Source of the DNA: Moniliella sp. 'wahieum'
Taxonomy: Eukaryota > Basidiomycota > Moniliellomycetes > Moniliellales > Moniliellaceae
DNA length: 64,000 bases
Assembly (NCBI GenBank): GCA_003971905.1
Contig: RSEE01000022.1
Coordinates: forward strand, 310,001 to 374,000
Direction: 5' to 3'
A program made the translations under genes and the position numbers. The notes below the pieces were generated by a model, which made no database searches, was not told the DNA's origin, and saw only the letters and a list, made by a program, of their open reading frames with translations. Positions 1-11,053 of this stretch are shown here, in pieces. Within the stretch, counting starts at the first letter, position 1. The number at the start of each line of letters is the position of its first letter.

Positions 1-45
1 TCCCGAAGAGCCAGACTGGGCATCTGGTCTGGGGCTCACTTGCAC

Positions 46-1063
46 TCATGTTGGCGGGGAAGGCGTGTCGCCTGTGAACGATAGTTTCTTTTCGTCCGAG
101 GGGAGAGAGAAGGAGCGAAGGGACGAGTTGGGGTCGCTGGAGCTAAACGTAGCCAGGTAATCGATTGTACTGCTGAAACGAACCCGAGTCGGGCATATGC
201 AGTGCGTACCAACCCATAGGGAACAGGGGGCAACATGCTTCGGCAACCGCACTGGTGTTCGAATCGCTGCTGGTTTGGCCCTCTGGCTCTTTGGATGGTG
301 GGATCTCTTTGGGGGAACTCTCCTTGACAGGTAAAGGCGAAGAGGCACCCCTACCCAGGATACTAAGCATCTCCTCCATCTCGTCTGCCTCGCCAAACAC
401 ACATTGGGCCCCGTCGCAATCGCATCCGAGGTCGACTTGTCAAGGATAATGTCGAACAGGATCGGAGGTTCGGTACGAGATTTGTCCTGCCCACTCCCCT
501 CTTGGAGCTTGAGCTGCCATCCTGCTCCAGCTCCGTTTGGAACTGGCCCATGAGGGCATGCCAGTCCAACAATCACCCACAATGTACCGCATGGCATCTC
601 CATCCGTTGGCGGCTCAAGCTGCTTGGCCGCCTTGATGGCCGAGCTAACATAGTCCAAATTCTTCGGGTTGGTTAATACTTCCCACGCCACGGTCAGCGA
701 ACCCAGAAATGCACATACCCAATAGTCGTGTCTTGGCAGCTTGGCACCCACCCATGCTGCGCCCGTGAGGACGTGAAGCGCACTTGAACCGCAGCCAATG
801 TTCAGACAACGTATTGGCTCGTACGGCGACACGGTCTGGTCAGAGCTAGAGCGGCGGAGCCGGATCGTAGGTGGACCCGCTGCATGCGGCTATGCCTCCG
901 AAGGAGATGGAGACGCATGCGTGGCAAGATAGTCAACAAAAGGCGGCAAGAGCGTGTCGGCGCCCGTGCCAAGCCACTCAAATTGTGTCCCGGCGGCAAG
1001 GTCGGACGCAAAACGCGATTCCCAGTAATCGGGCGTGTCGTATGCGGGGGGAGCGCCGCCCAT
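46..1063 (-). CDS. class I SAM-dependent methyltransferase, eEF1A-KMT/METTL13-like
   Basis: Probably methylates a lysine on a protein substrate such as eEF1A; the substrate is inferred only from family resemblance. The start at 1063 gives an N-terminus with YWESRF and FEWLG, as in the EEF1AKMT4/METTL13 group. SAM motif I (CLNIGCGSSAL) lies near 788-805. A 57-nt intron (662-718: GTATGT donor, TTAAC branch, AAG acceptor) joins to NLDYVSSAI, the acidic motif after motif I. The post-motif signature FDIILDKSTSDA lies near 430-470, and a WYAL strand near 205-215. The frame must change at about 560, 385 and 165, and an in-frame TAG sits at 890-892 between the N-terminus and motif I. The TAG is removed either by an unrecognised 48-nt intron or by indel correction. 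About 300 residues, which fits the family. Confidence 0.6.
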
Positions 1064-2320
1064 AGTGGATGCTGGAGGTAGGTAGAATGGGGTGGCCGCG
1101 TTCAAGCAGGAAGGACCAGGAATGCTGGTCCGCAGTGGTGGTGGTGATGATGGTGGCAATGTGCAGACAGATGGATAAGGTGGGGTCTGAAATCAACTGC
1201 AATGTCGGGGGGGGCGCTGCGACGCTGGGGAAGGCAGGGGGCGGAGCGTGGCTGGAGGAGCGCGGCAGAGCTGAGCGATGCTGAGAACTGAGAACTGAGA
1301 TCCTAAGAGTTCTCTGATCCGGATGATCTGAGATGGTCGAGGGGTGGCAAGATGAGGCCAGCGGATGACGCAGATGACAGATGACGCGACGGCCCCGTGG
1401 CGGGTGGCTTGCCAGAGACGGCACCGGACGGCGGAGCGAAACACACGTGGTGGCTGGGCGCCTGGAGCACGCAGGCTGAGCGAGCGCTGAACGCCAATAT
1501 AACGCAAAGCATCCTAACGTTGGTTCGTTACCCCCGCTGGAAAAAGAAAAAAAAAAAAGCAGCCCGCGCCCGTGATTATGTAATTTCCAGGGATATTGAA
1601 ACCAACTGTCCGTCGTACGTTGAACATTCAAGTTCAACCTACTGCTCAACGTACTCACTACTCACTACTCACGACTCAACCTAGCCAACATTGCTTGTCG
1701 CTTAGATTGGTACGGGGCGTTCTAGCTCCTAGTAGATATAACTGGCTACCGCCGTTACCGATTGGGTCTTAGATCGTAGGCCCCAAAGCCTACTGCCTCA
1801 GTACTCGGACTGGATAGACCTAAGCTTCAGTGCTTCACGCCCTCAGGCTCAAGCCAATCGGGACTTCCTTCGCAGGATGCTCGAGGCACTCGGCAGCAGA
1901 CCAGAGAGGCTCGTGTCGCCGGAGGGAAAGGAAGGGTGCTTGAAAAGCTTGAATCAATAATCAGGCCTCAGGTCTCAGGACACTTCGACTTGAAGCTAGC
2001 GTGACACTCGCCGTTAGTCAACGTGTAGTGGCGCGCTGCTGGCGCTACCATGCTGACAGGGCCCGGTCCTACTAACCCAGTACGTACCATGTTACAGTTC
2101 TCAGTTTGAGCCTGTTTTGAGCCCAACCGCTGGGCCAAAATTTGGGCCCAAGAAGGGTTCGTTGATTAGGAGTAGGTATATCCATTAGGAGGACGACATG
2201 CACAATGACATGTGGCAAGTCGACGTTGTCTACCAGTCACTACCACACGATTGTCGGCACTTGATAATTCCAAAAATGCGAGAAATGCGAGAGTGGGCTC
2301 TTGTGTTTGGCCGGGTATTG
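1064..2320. other. intergenic, no gene recognised
   Basis: No conserved protein can be read on either strand. It holds a long A-run near 1541-1558 and two period-7 arrays: GAGAACT repeats at 1283-1300 and TACTCAC repeats at 1652-1672. It is presumably the shared upstream region of the methyltransferase plus the 3' flank of the ubiquitin protease, which also reads toward lower coordinates. Confidence 0.5.
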
Positions 2321-4201
2321 CTACACACATGGCACGAAGGAGAGTGCGCGGCTTGAGGCGCCGGCGTAGGCCTCTTCCGTCGAAGGGATGCGAAGGGGCC
2401 CAATTTGTCCCCCCGGGCTTTCTGGATGGATCTTTTCGTAGAACAAGAGATACGCGCTTTGCCCCAACACCTCCTCTAACGAACAAGGCCGCACGTCGGC
2501 ATCAGAGATGCGCAGCCACTCTTCTCTCTTGGGGTCGACAAGAGCATCCTCAAATTCGTCCGCCTCGGCAGACGAGGAGGGTCGTCGACGAAAGGCAATG
2601 TAGTGCCCATAGCCGTGCATCCCACAAATGAACCACGACTGCCATCAGACGATACATCTCGGCCCGCTCATAGACTTGCAACTCTGCCCTCAGTGCGTCC
2701 AACTTGGCCTCAGAAAGACCGAGCAGCGATGTCTGTCCTTCCCTAGGCTCAGCGCAAGGGCTTCCTCATCCGAAATGCGCGGCTCGAAACATCCTTGCGG
2801 AGGCAAACACAAGGTCTCGGGGAATGGGATAAAGGCCGAATTCTTCACCGCACCACCTGCGAAGAAAGAAGAACGAGACAAATGGATTGGGGAACCTCTC
2901 CGCCACGGAGGAGCGTCTGACGGGTGGCAGCCATGTTCGGGAACCGGTCCCCTCGTGCGCAGCTCGGACCATAGTTCCTCGTGATCAGACTCGTCCAGTG
3001 GAGACGTAACCATGTCCTGATTTTCTCAGAGAGGGGAACCCCCATCTCTTCCACCTCGTCTTCACTCAGGTTGTCCCGTAAGATCCGTTCGACTTGTTGA
3101 AGTACCCTTAATGGAGCAATTTGCGCTTTGGGGATCTACACGTCGCACCTTGTCCTTCTTGGGTTTTTTCTTTTTTCGCTTCTTGCCCGATACCGAAAGG
3201 CGGCCCACGTCCCCATTCGGCATTTCCCCTTGCTCAATATCCTTGAGCTCCAATAACCGGGAAGAAAGACGGACCTGGGTACGTCTTACGCTGCAGCGCC
3301 AACAGGTCCCATTCCACGCGCTCTTCTTGTCCCCAGCGGACCAGGGAGGAAACCAAGTCAGCCTCTGGCGTTAGCTCCAATACTGGTGAGGAGGTAACCC
3401 GCATGCCTGCTGTGTAACCACAGACCAGGCAGCGTGTCATCCTTCCTACAAGACTTTGGAGTGCGGAGAATTTCCTTTCTTGTTGTGGCGGGGAGAAAGG
3501 GAGGAAGGCCCGCAGCCCACCTCGAAGGAGCCGGGTGTATTCGCCGCAGTACCGCTGTGTACGATCCTGCTCTTCCTGCAAGGCATCCAGCAGGAGCAAC
3601 AGCAGTTCATGTGCATCTTGCTGTTCATGGGCACCCGTCAGCGTGCGCGTGCTCCATCCCCCCGGCTTGGGGGCAGAGAGGGCACGAGCGACGGCAGTTG
3701 CGTGGATCGCCCATGGGCGCGAACGGGGCCCATTGAGCTCATCCCACAGGTCCCCACTCGCTTGCAACACGGGTGCCGACAGTTCGCTCTCCCCTGCCCG
3801 TCTTCGGGCATTCTCCACTTCCTCCACGAAGCGTGGAACACTGGCCAGGGCTTGGAGAGTGGAGTTCATAAAACACGTGTTTCCTGCATTGTAGATGCCG
3901 GGGAGGTAGCCGCCGCGTCTCGTGGGTGGAGGCGGGGGGTGGGGGGAGCAAAGCGCGCCCACACACCCGATGCGCTAGGGGTCAAGCCGACGCCTAGCAT
4001 AACAACCAAGAGAGCAAGGAATGTGAGGAGGCCCACAACGAGGTTACTCGGGGGAGTCCACAGAGACGAAGTTGGCACGGATACGGTAACAATGGGCTGG
4101 AGCTGGGGCCAGTTGATGCCCATCGGCCCTCGGCTGGTAGCGGGGAAGGGCGTTGAGAAGGCGTGCGATGGTGGGTGCAAGGAAACATTGCCACTGGCCA
4201 T
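2321..4201 (-). CDS. membrane-anchored ubiquitin carboxyl-terminal hydrolase (USP, Ubp1-like)
   Basis: A cysteine protease that removes ubiquitin. The start at 4201 gives a leader with one hydrophobic helix at about residues 54-72 (VVGLLTFLALLVVMLGVG), as in yeast Ubp1, suggesting ER anchoring. The Cys box GIYNAGNTCFMNSTLQALAS follows, with the catalytic Cys codon at 3873-3875. The His box GYGHYIAFRR lies near 2590-2615 and the C-terminal SAYLLFYEKI near 2470-2500. Between them are QQDAHELLLLLLDAL, the CLVCGYTAG zinc-ribbon pair and GAVKNSAFIPFPETL. A 42-nt intron at 3248-3289 is likely. The frame changes at about 3945 (a G/C-run), 3110, 2960 and 2690 look like base-call indels, because each restored frame is conserved USP sequence. 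A basic KKRKKKKPKK tract sits in the insert between the zinc pair and the palm. Confidence 0.85.
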
Positions 4202-4393
4202 CCTACAACGCCGCCAGCTGTGCTGTGCGCCCAGCTCATCGATCTCATCGGGCGTCGACTGGCTACTGCCGAAACAATCACTCGATCACCGGGATCACCA
4301 CTGTAGGACAACTAGCTGCCTGCCCGCCCAATTCCGCTCCAGTTTCAATTCTTCTGGTGACCCCCCCCCCACCAGCCCAAGTCCCCGCAGACA

Positions 4394-4742
4394 ATGGCCG
4401 CGGTGCTCAACGACGCTTTGCACTCCATCGCACGGCACGTGGCGCCCTCAACGCCATTGGCGCGCTACGTAGCGGCGGTGCTCGCGCCTGCTGCCGAAAC
4501 GTCTTCCCCGGCGGCAGCGGTGGTGCGGACGGCAACAAACCTGGACCTGTTCCTCAGCCACCAGGCGACCCATGCCGTACGTCTTGCGCGTAGCCCCATG
4601 GGCAGGACTGGATACTAACAGCAGTGCGCAGGAGCTGGTGGCCAGGTACAACCCCACCCTCTCCGCGGACGAGGAGGAGCGTGTGCGGCTGACGGCGCGG
4701 CGGGTGGGGCTGGACGTGCCGAAGGACGCGAAGCATGACTGA
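4394..4742 (+). CDS. small LYR-type mitochondrial assembly factor, FMC1-like
   Basis: Two clean exons encode 97 residues. Exon 1 is 4394-4576. The intron is 4577-4631 (55 nt, GTACGT donor, ATACTAACA branch, GCGCAG acceptor). Exon 2 is 4632-4742. The C-terminal exon reads LVARYNPTLSADEEERVRLT followed by ARRVGLDVP, close to what I know of the Complex1_LYR_2/FMC1 family, which helps assemble the F1 sector of mitochondrial ATP synthase. The N-terminus lacks a classical cleavable presequence but is helical and Ala-rich. No frameshift is needed. The family call rests on the short C-terminal motif only. It is divergent from the ubiquitin protease (start at 4201), leaving a 192-bp shared promoter. 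Confidence 0.55.
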
Positions 4743-5228
4743 GACGACACTGCGGTGCGGCTAGCAGACTAGCAGCACAGTGTTATACTTACACGCTGGA
4801 ACTTGTCTCGTGGCCCTGTCCAATCCCATCGAACCCGTCTAATGCTAGTGCAGCCGGCATCCAATCCATTCGAGTGGTCAATGGCCGAGGCGGATGAGAG
4901 GCTGTGGAAGGTTGAAGCGGGGCGGGTATGGTAGGCTGCGGATGGCGCTGATGCTCAATGTTCAATGTTTAGTGTTCAAACGTTCAATGCCCTCGGGCTT
5001 CGGCGTGGGCTGCTGCTTGCCTCGAGCGGAGCAGGTGGAGTGCGCGGGGCACCCAGCGCGCGCACCCACCCGCACATTCGCTTGCGCTTGGTCAGCGCAG
5101 CTTGCCTAGCCGCCGCTCTTACCGCACCAGCCCCCGCCAGGCCCACGTCCTTCCCGCCCGCCGCTCCCTCCCCTCGCCCCTCGCCTCCGGCCTCCCCTGC
5201 CTCCCTCCGCCCCCGCCCACCTGGCACG

Positions 5229-7221
5229 ATGGCGCCCAGAGCTCCCGGCATGCGTGCCGCCCTGCTCCGCCACCTGGGCCTCGCCATCATGCGCTGCGTC
5301 ACCTTTTCCATCTGGGTGCAGGTGCCGCTCTGGTGGGCATTCGGCCTCCTCTACCTCCTCCACCTCCTCAGCCCCTGGGCCGTGCTTCCAGCGGCGCTGG
5401 TGCACATTCTCGACGCCCACCCATACACCGCCTGCGCTCTCTTTGTCTACAGTTGCGCCGAGAACGCCTTCTCCCTGTATTACCAGTACCTGTGCCATCT
5501 CATCCAGCAGCCCGGTCCACGCCCCATGTATGGCCGCCGCTTCTTGCGGTATGTGCTCTCTCGTGCTCTCGACTCGGCATGTTCCCCACCGCCGATGGCT
5601 CTCACCCCCTCGCCTCAGCTCTGTCCCCAGTCACGCGGCACCGACTCGACGCACACGCCTTGGAGCCCATTGAGGTCCTCCAGCCGACCCACACCCCAGC
5701 CGAGCCCCAGCCCTAGCCCCAACGTGACTCTCAACACGTCTGAGCAAGAGCGAAATGAGCGCGTACGCCGTCTTCGGCGTGTGTCCTACGTCCCGGCATT
5801 TGTCGACGATCGCCTAGCCGCCGATGATCCGCGTGCCCAATCTTTTGCCCGGAACAGGGCATGTGGTACTGGAGCCCCCCACCTCACAATTTGACCCGGC
5901 GGGACGTGGAGCATTGGCTTGCATGGGCGCTATATGGCATGCATCTTGCCGATCTTGAGGCAGAAGCAAGCGACCCGCATTCCCAAGCCCGCAATGCCAA
6001 CGCATCCCCTGCTCCGCCCTCCTGGTCCGAGCCCCAAGGCCGTCGGCCGGGGCTGGTGGATGTGATTCCTCGGCATAAGGATACGCGGGAATGGGAACAT
6101 ATCGAGACTCGCGCACGACCTGGGGAATGGAACGACCCCGTCCATGGCAACAGGCTAGACTTTTTGCGCTATTGCCGTGAACTGATTGAGGCTCGCCAAG
6201 GATTTAGCCTGTCCCTCCAAATTGAGGGAGGGATCCAAAGTGGCTCATGAAGGACCCCACAACGGGGGAAGTGATGCACCGTGTCATGCGTCTCACTATT
6301 GATCCCGTCCGTACCACAGCGCGGCCACTTTTATTATACCTCTTAGTCAACTCGTTGAGCTATCTCGAGATCGCCTGGGTGCGCCGTCATGGGTTTCAAC
6401 AAGAACAAGAGGGACGCTTGCGTTACCTCATTTACCGCCCATCTGGCTGGACTCCTGAAAAAGCTGCCAAGGACCAAACCTCCTTCACTCGCCCTCTGGT
6501 CGTCTTTCACGGGCTTGGTATCGGGCTGGCGCAGTATGACTCGGTGTTCAAGCTCCTAGTCCAAACCCCCGAGTTTAAGGACCGACCCATTCTCATCCCT
6601 CGGCAAGATCAAATCTCCATGTCAATCTTTAGCCGAGACTACCTGCGTCCGCTGGCGCACCACGAGACCACCCAGTACTTGCATCACATTATGGCACGCG
6701 AGGGCTGGCTTGACCCCAAGGTAGGAATTGAAATCCTGGGGCACTCGTGGGGTACGATTGTAGCGTCATGGACGCTCAAGTCGATGAACACGTTGGTCAA
6801 GCGATGCTGTCTGGTGGATCCCGTCTGTTTCCAGCTGTGGGTGCCGCACGTATGCTTTAATTTTGTCTATCGCCGTGCCGACGACGCAATTTCCCTGATG
6901 ATGCGGTACTTTGTGGCGCGCGAGGTGGGCACGGCCAACGTGCTGTGTCGCTACTTTGATTGGTCCTCCAACATTCTCTGGCCCGAGGAGATCCCCTGCC
7001 TCGACGATCCCAACCGGGTGCTCATCATGCTGGCGACGAACGATGCCATTCTAGATTATAAGAGCAACTACGATTACCTGGCTCATGGCATGCGCGACTT
7101 TAGCCAAGGCGGTGGACTGTTTGTTGGCCCCGGGCTGGCCCATGGCGAGCTGCTCCTGCCTCACAGCCAGGGTCTCAAACTCATTCACCAGTTCTTTACC
7201 CAGAAGAGAAAGGCGGAGTAG
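5229..7221 (+). CDS. membrane-associated alpha/beta-hydrolase
   Basis: The start at 5229 begins a protein with N-terminal hydrophobic segments (about residues 22-60) that look like membrane anchors, then a linker and an alpha/beta-hydrolase domain. The nucleophile elbow GHSWGT has its Ser codon at 6744-6746. An acid in LATNDAILD (near 7040) and a His in GLAHGELLLP (7141-7143) complete a plausible triad. The oxyanion-region strand VVFHGLGIG lies near 6500. A GTATGT donor at 5549 probably starts an intron in the low-complexity linker. Two single-base losses break the frame: one in a C-run at 5847-5850 (restoring SFAPEQGMWYW) and one in a G-run near 6225-6232. The substrate is unknown; lipid ester hydrolysis at the ER or lipid droplets is a guess. 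Confidence 0.75.
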
Positions 7222-9396
7222 CCCCCATGTATTCCCTCATCGATCCTCATCGATCATCTTTCATGCATATGTGTCTTCTTGCTCTTCTCTCGATGTAGCA
7301 AATAAAACGGGGCTAGACTCGATCGGTTCGCCTTTTGGCCAGCTACGGAGAGCGATAATCGATAATCGATAAGGGACGCGAAGAGTGCGTGCCCAAACTA
7401 CTGACACTCCAAGCGCAGCGGGGCAACGGGAGCTCTCGCCGTACTACTATGTTGCTGAGTAACCCGTCGGTGCATCATTCTCCAATATCTGCCTCCCTCT
7501 GCAGTGGAGAGGAAACGAATATATTCTTGACTTGCCTACTTAGCTCACATATGAATAGCAGTGTGCACTCTGCAACACCATCAACTGCCTGTGCTCTCTG
7601 GTGTTCGACACAATTCTCGTTCCAACAAACGTTTAACTTGAACAAACCCCGGTGACTATAGTGACTAGTGAACGTTGAACGTTGAGTACGTGTTGAGTAC
7701 GTCTTGAGTACGTTGAACGTTGAACGTTCAACCACAGAGCATTAGACTGATGCCGTGTCAGCGCCATCATGCATGCAGCTGATCACGCATCACGCATCGC
7801 GCTGTTCTATCCGACTCTCCTCTATGTTCTGCCCCTAACGGGCTCCTCTCTTGGAATAGATCCATCACCTCCCTCTGTCTTCTTCCTTCCGTAGGCCTTT
7901 GTCCTCGCATTAACATGCCGGCGAAATGGCGCGTCGTGGATGCATGATGCACATCATGATGCACGCAATGCACACTTGTAAAGACCAGAGGACAGGCAGT
8001 TGGTAGTGAATTGCATTGCACATGAGCTACAGAGGCTAGAGAATATTCCTGCCAGCCAGGAAGGAATATTGCACGGAACAAGCCAGAAGGTTCCGGACTT
8101 TTGGGCTACCGGCGCCACTACACCAGTGTGGCGTCACAACACTGTACGCGAAAGACGCGTAACGAACCCCGAGAAACGCGTACCCCCTATTATAGCGCGG
8201 CATTTACATCGCTGTAATGACTTGGAGCTACTAACTACTAGCTCGGAACGCGTACGCGTAACTGAATAAGCACTAATAGTCGCTACAGACTAGACCCATG
8301 TTTATGACACGCTATAATTTAACGCGTAAAGCGAAAGGCCAAAGTTGACTTTTGTAGCAAAAGGAGGGACTAGTGACCCTGTCGCGTGGCACGATGGGCG
8401 CATGGCCTAAATAATACGGCAGAGGTTCTGTCATGTCACATGTCACATGTCACATCAATCATCGGTCCAAATTTCCAACCGAGTATGTGCAGCCTTGGGC
8501 GCCTAGCCGCATGTCACGTGTGATGTCACGTGGCTGGGTATGTGAGGAAGCGTGTGTGTATTGTGAAGCATGTGACAGAGCATGTCAGCCGCCAGACCTA
8601 CCCCGAACGAGGCCAACTGGCAGCCACTCGGTGCTGGGCCTTATACGCGTTGGCGTTTCAATCCTCCTCCGCACTTCTTCAGGCTCTCAGGCTCAGGCTC
8701 GGGCCCTCCCCCAACCGCTGCGCCAACGGATACAAAGGGGGCTCTCCTCTGCCCGCATCCGAGCAGGCCAGCGCACGGTCCAATCGTACTATTATCGTCC
8801 GTGCAAAAGCTTGCCTTCCTTCGACGCGTGTTGTGGGCGCATAGGCAAGCATCCGCAGCGCTGTCCTTTGCGGTCCTTGCTTTGCCACATCTGTAGCCTC
8901 TCGGATCGCAGATCCACTAGTTTCTCGTCACTCTTCCAGCTTCAGATCTCCGTAGTGTGTCACATGTGACAGGTGACAGGTGCTGTGGTGGCGTGTCCTT
9001 GTCATATGTCACACTGTATCACTCGCCCGCTCCCCAGGGCAAGTAGGGCTATAGTAGGGGCCAGCCAGCCATTTTCAAGGCGCCGGCCTCCGCCTGTCGG
9101 GCGGGCGGCGACGATCAGACCCAGCACAGTTTCATGCCGGCCTCCCAGGTGCGGACGCGCCTTTGCGGGGACGGCGCCCAGGAGACAACTGGGGCCCTCC
9201 GCGGGAGGGTTTGCTTGGTGCCGGTGATTGCGCTTGCTTCTGGCACTTCTCGGATCCCATTGCGCCCCCGTCATGGTTCTTTATAACTGAGGCGACTGCG
9301 CCTGTAAAAAGCAGGCTCGACCTCCCTTTCCCCCTCCCCCGCCGTTCTCCTCTTCTCTTCTCTTGCTCTCTCTGCGCCCGCGCCCGCTCGTTCGCC
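7222..9396. other. intergenic, repeat-bearing, no gene recognised
   Basis: 2.2 kb without a supportable coding region. Period-7 arrays are GTTGAAC units at 7668-7690 and 7711-7733 and CATGTCA units at 8431-8455. A related TCACATGTGAC palindrome lies near 8957-8967. Nested ATGATGCA motifs lie near 7935-7970. 8100-8350 is AT-richer. The final 100 bp before 9397 is a C/T-rich tract, a plausible core promoter and leader for the next gene. Confidence 0.5.
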
Positions 9397-10065
9397 ATGC
9401 AGATCTACTCTGTCGTCGCTCTCCTCGGCGCCGCCGTGGTTGTCCTGGCTGCCGGCAAGCCCTCCGTCGTCACTCCCACCACCACTCTCATTACTGGTGT
9501 GCCCATGCAGATCCAATGGACCGACGGCACCGCCCCCCTTCACCCTCGTCATTAATACGTTTGCTGTATGTTTTCCCTTGTTGTTGTTTCCTGCCGGGTA
9601 CTAACCTTCCAACCTGTGCAGAACGGCGTAGCGACGAGCGTCCTCAAGACGGAGACTGGTGCCACGTCGCCCGTCACCTACACGCCGCCGGCCAGCGCCG
9701 CCGGCAAGATGCTCCAGTTCGACGTTACTGACGCCACTGGCGCTCTTGGTCAGTCGGGTGCGAGCCAAGCTGTCATCGCCGGTCCGGGAGGTTCAGGATC
9801 CAGTCCGGCAAGCAGCAGCGCTTCTTCGTCGGTCGCTGCCACCTCTGCGACGAGCTCCGCGGCTGCCGCTTCCAGCCCGGCGGCATCGTCCGCTGGCAAG
9901 CCTTCGTCGGTGGCCAACTCATCTGCCGACGTCAAGTCATCCGCCTCGTCCTCGGCGGCCCCCGCGGCTGCGACGTCGTCCAAAAAGTCACCTGCCTCCA
10001 ACGTGCGTGTTGCTTCGGTGGCTGTGGCTGGTATTGTGGGCATTGCGGCCGCTGCCCTTCTCTAA
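9397..10065 (+). CDS. secreted GPI-anchored Ser/Ala-rich wall protein (Kre9/Knh1-like fold)
   Basis: The start at 9397 gives a signal peptide (QIYSVVALLGAAVVVLAAG). A short beta domain follows, with the ITWT-type strand written here as MQIQWTDG and TYTPPASAAGKMLQFDVTD, matching the fungal Ser-Thr-rich GPI-anchored (PF10342-type) family. A long Ser/Ala stalk ends in a hydrophobic C-terminal tail (VASVAVAGIVGIAAAALL), typical of a GPI signal. The intron is 9566-9621 (56 nt, GTATGT, TACTAAC, GTGCAG). The C-run at 9532-9538 has lost one base; adding one restores FTLVINTFA before the donor. The protein is probably exported to the plasma membrane or wall. The exact ligand is unknown. Confidence 0.8.
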
Positions 10066-11053
10066 CGATCCGTATACGTTGTTGAGAGAGACGGCAACGA
10101 CTTGCTCGGCCGAGTTCTATAGACTGCTTCCCCGCTTGGTCGCCACGTTGTAACCTTCCACCTCACGGACCCTCCGGATATGCTTCTACCTTCTTGCCCC
10201 TTCCGGCGCTCATTTCCTGTTTAGATCCTTGTCTGTCTCCAAGTCATCCTCTTATTCAAGCTGTTTGCACCCGTTTCCTTCCTCCCCACAAGTGTTACCT
10301 TTTAGCTAAAAAGTTCGTAGCTCCTTCGAGGGTCATCATGCTGCATCAGATCGTGGGCTGTATCGCCCCGTTTGATGCCAGCGAGAGAGGGTTCATCATT
10401 TGATTCTTCTTCGTGCAAGACCATGTCTACTGTGGTTAAGTATTGGAGTGCATAGCATTGTTCGGAGCCCATCTTGAAGTCACTCCGCTGTTCAAGGGAA
10501 TACGAAAAGCAGTCAGTACCTGCAACGCCGAAATGCTGGCTTGAGCTGTCATAGAGGTAGGTACATAAGTACAAGAACTATCGTATGGTTGTGGCTTCAC
10601 TACGAAAGAGGGGAGCTTCATCCATCCGAGAGCAGACAATTCAATTCAATACGAGAACCCCGCGGTAGGGGAAAGGGAGAACAGGAGAACAGAAGGAAAA
10701 GGAACCGTCGGTTCGAGAAAACAGAGCATCCGACGGTGTCGGATGCGTCCGGCAGTTGGCCGGAGGGACCAAATGATTTCATTGTATGCTCTCTCCAACA
10801 ATGGCGCATGAGTAGGTGGATAAACCCTGAGGCAGGGCCGACGGAGCGACGTGCTCGACCTCGTTAAATCTGTCCTTCTCATCGCTCATCAGGAGAGAGT
10901 GTCCACTCTCCAGTTGGACATCTTCCTTCCGTACATTCAACATGCCCTATGTATGCTGGATTTGATGGTGGGGCGCTGGGCCGTGGAACAAAAGGGCCAG
11001 TGGGCGCTAATCCAAAACAAAAGTTCAAGTAAAAGTAAACCGGATGGCGGTTA
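10066..11053. other. intergenic, no gene recognised
   Basis: 3' flanks of two convergent genes: the GPI protein reading right and the kinase homologue reading left. Open frames here are short, overlap on both strands and show no motif. T-rich stretches near 10290-10320 could serve 3' end formation. Confidence 0.45.
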
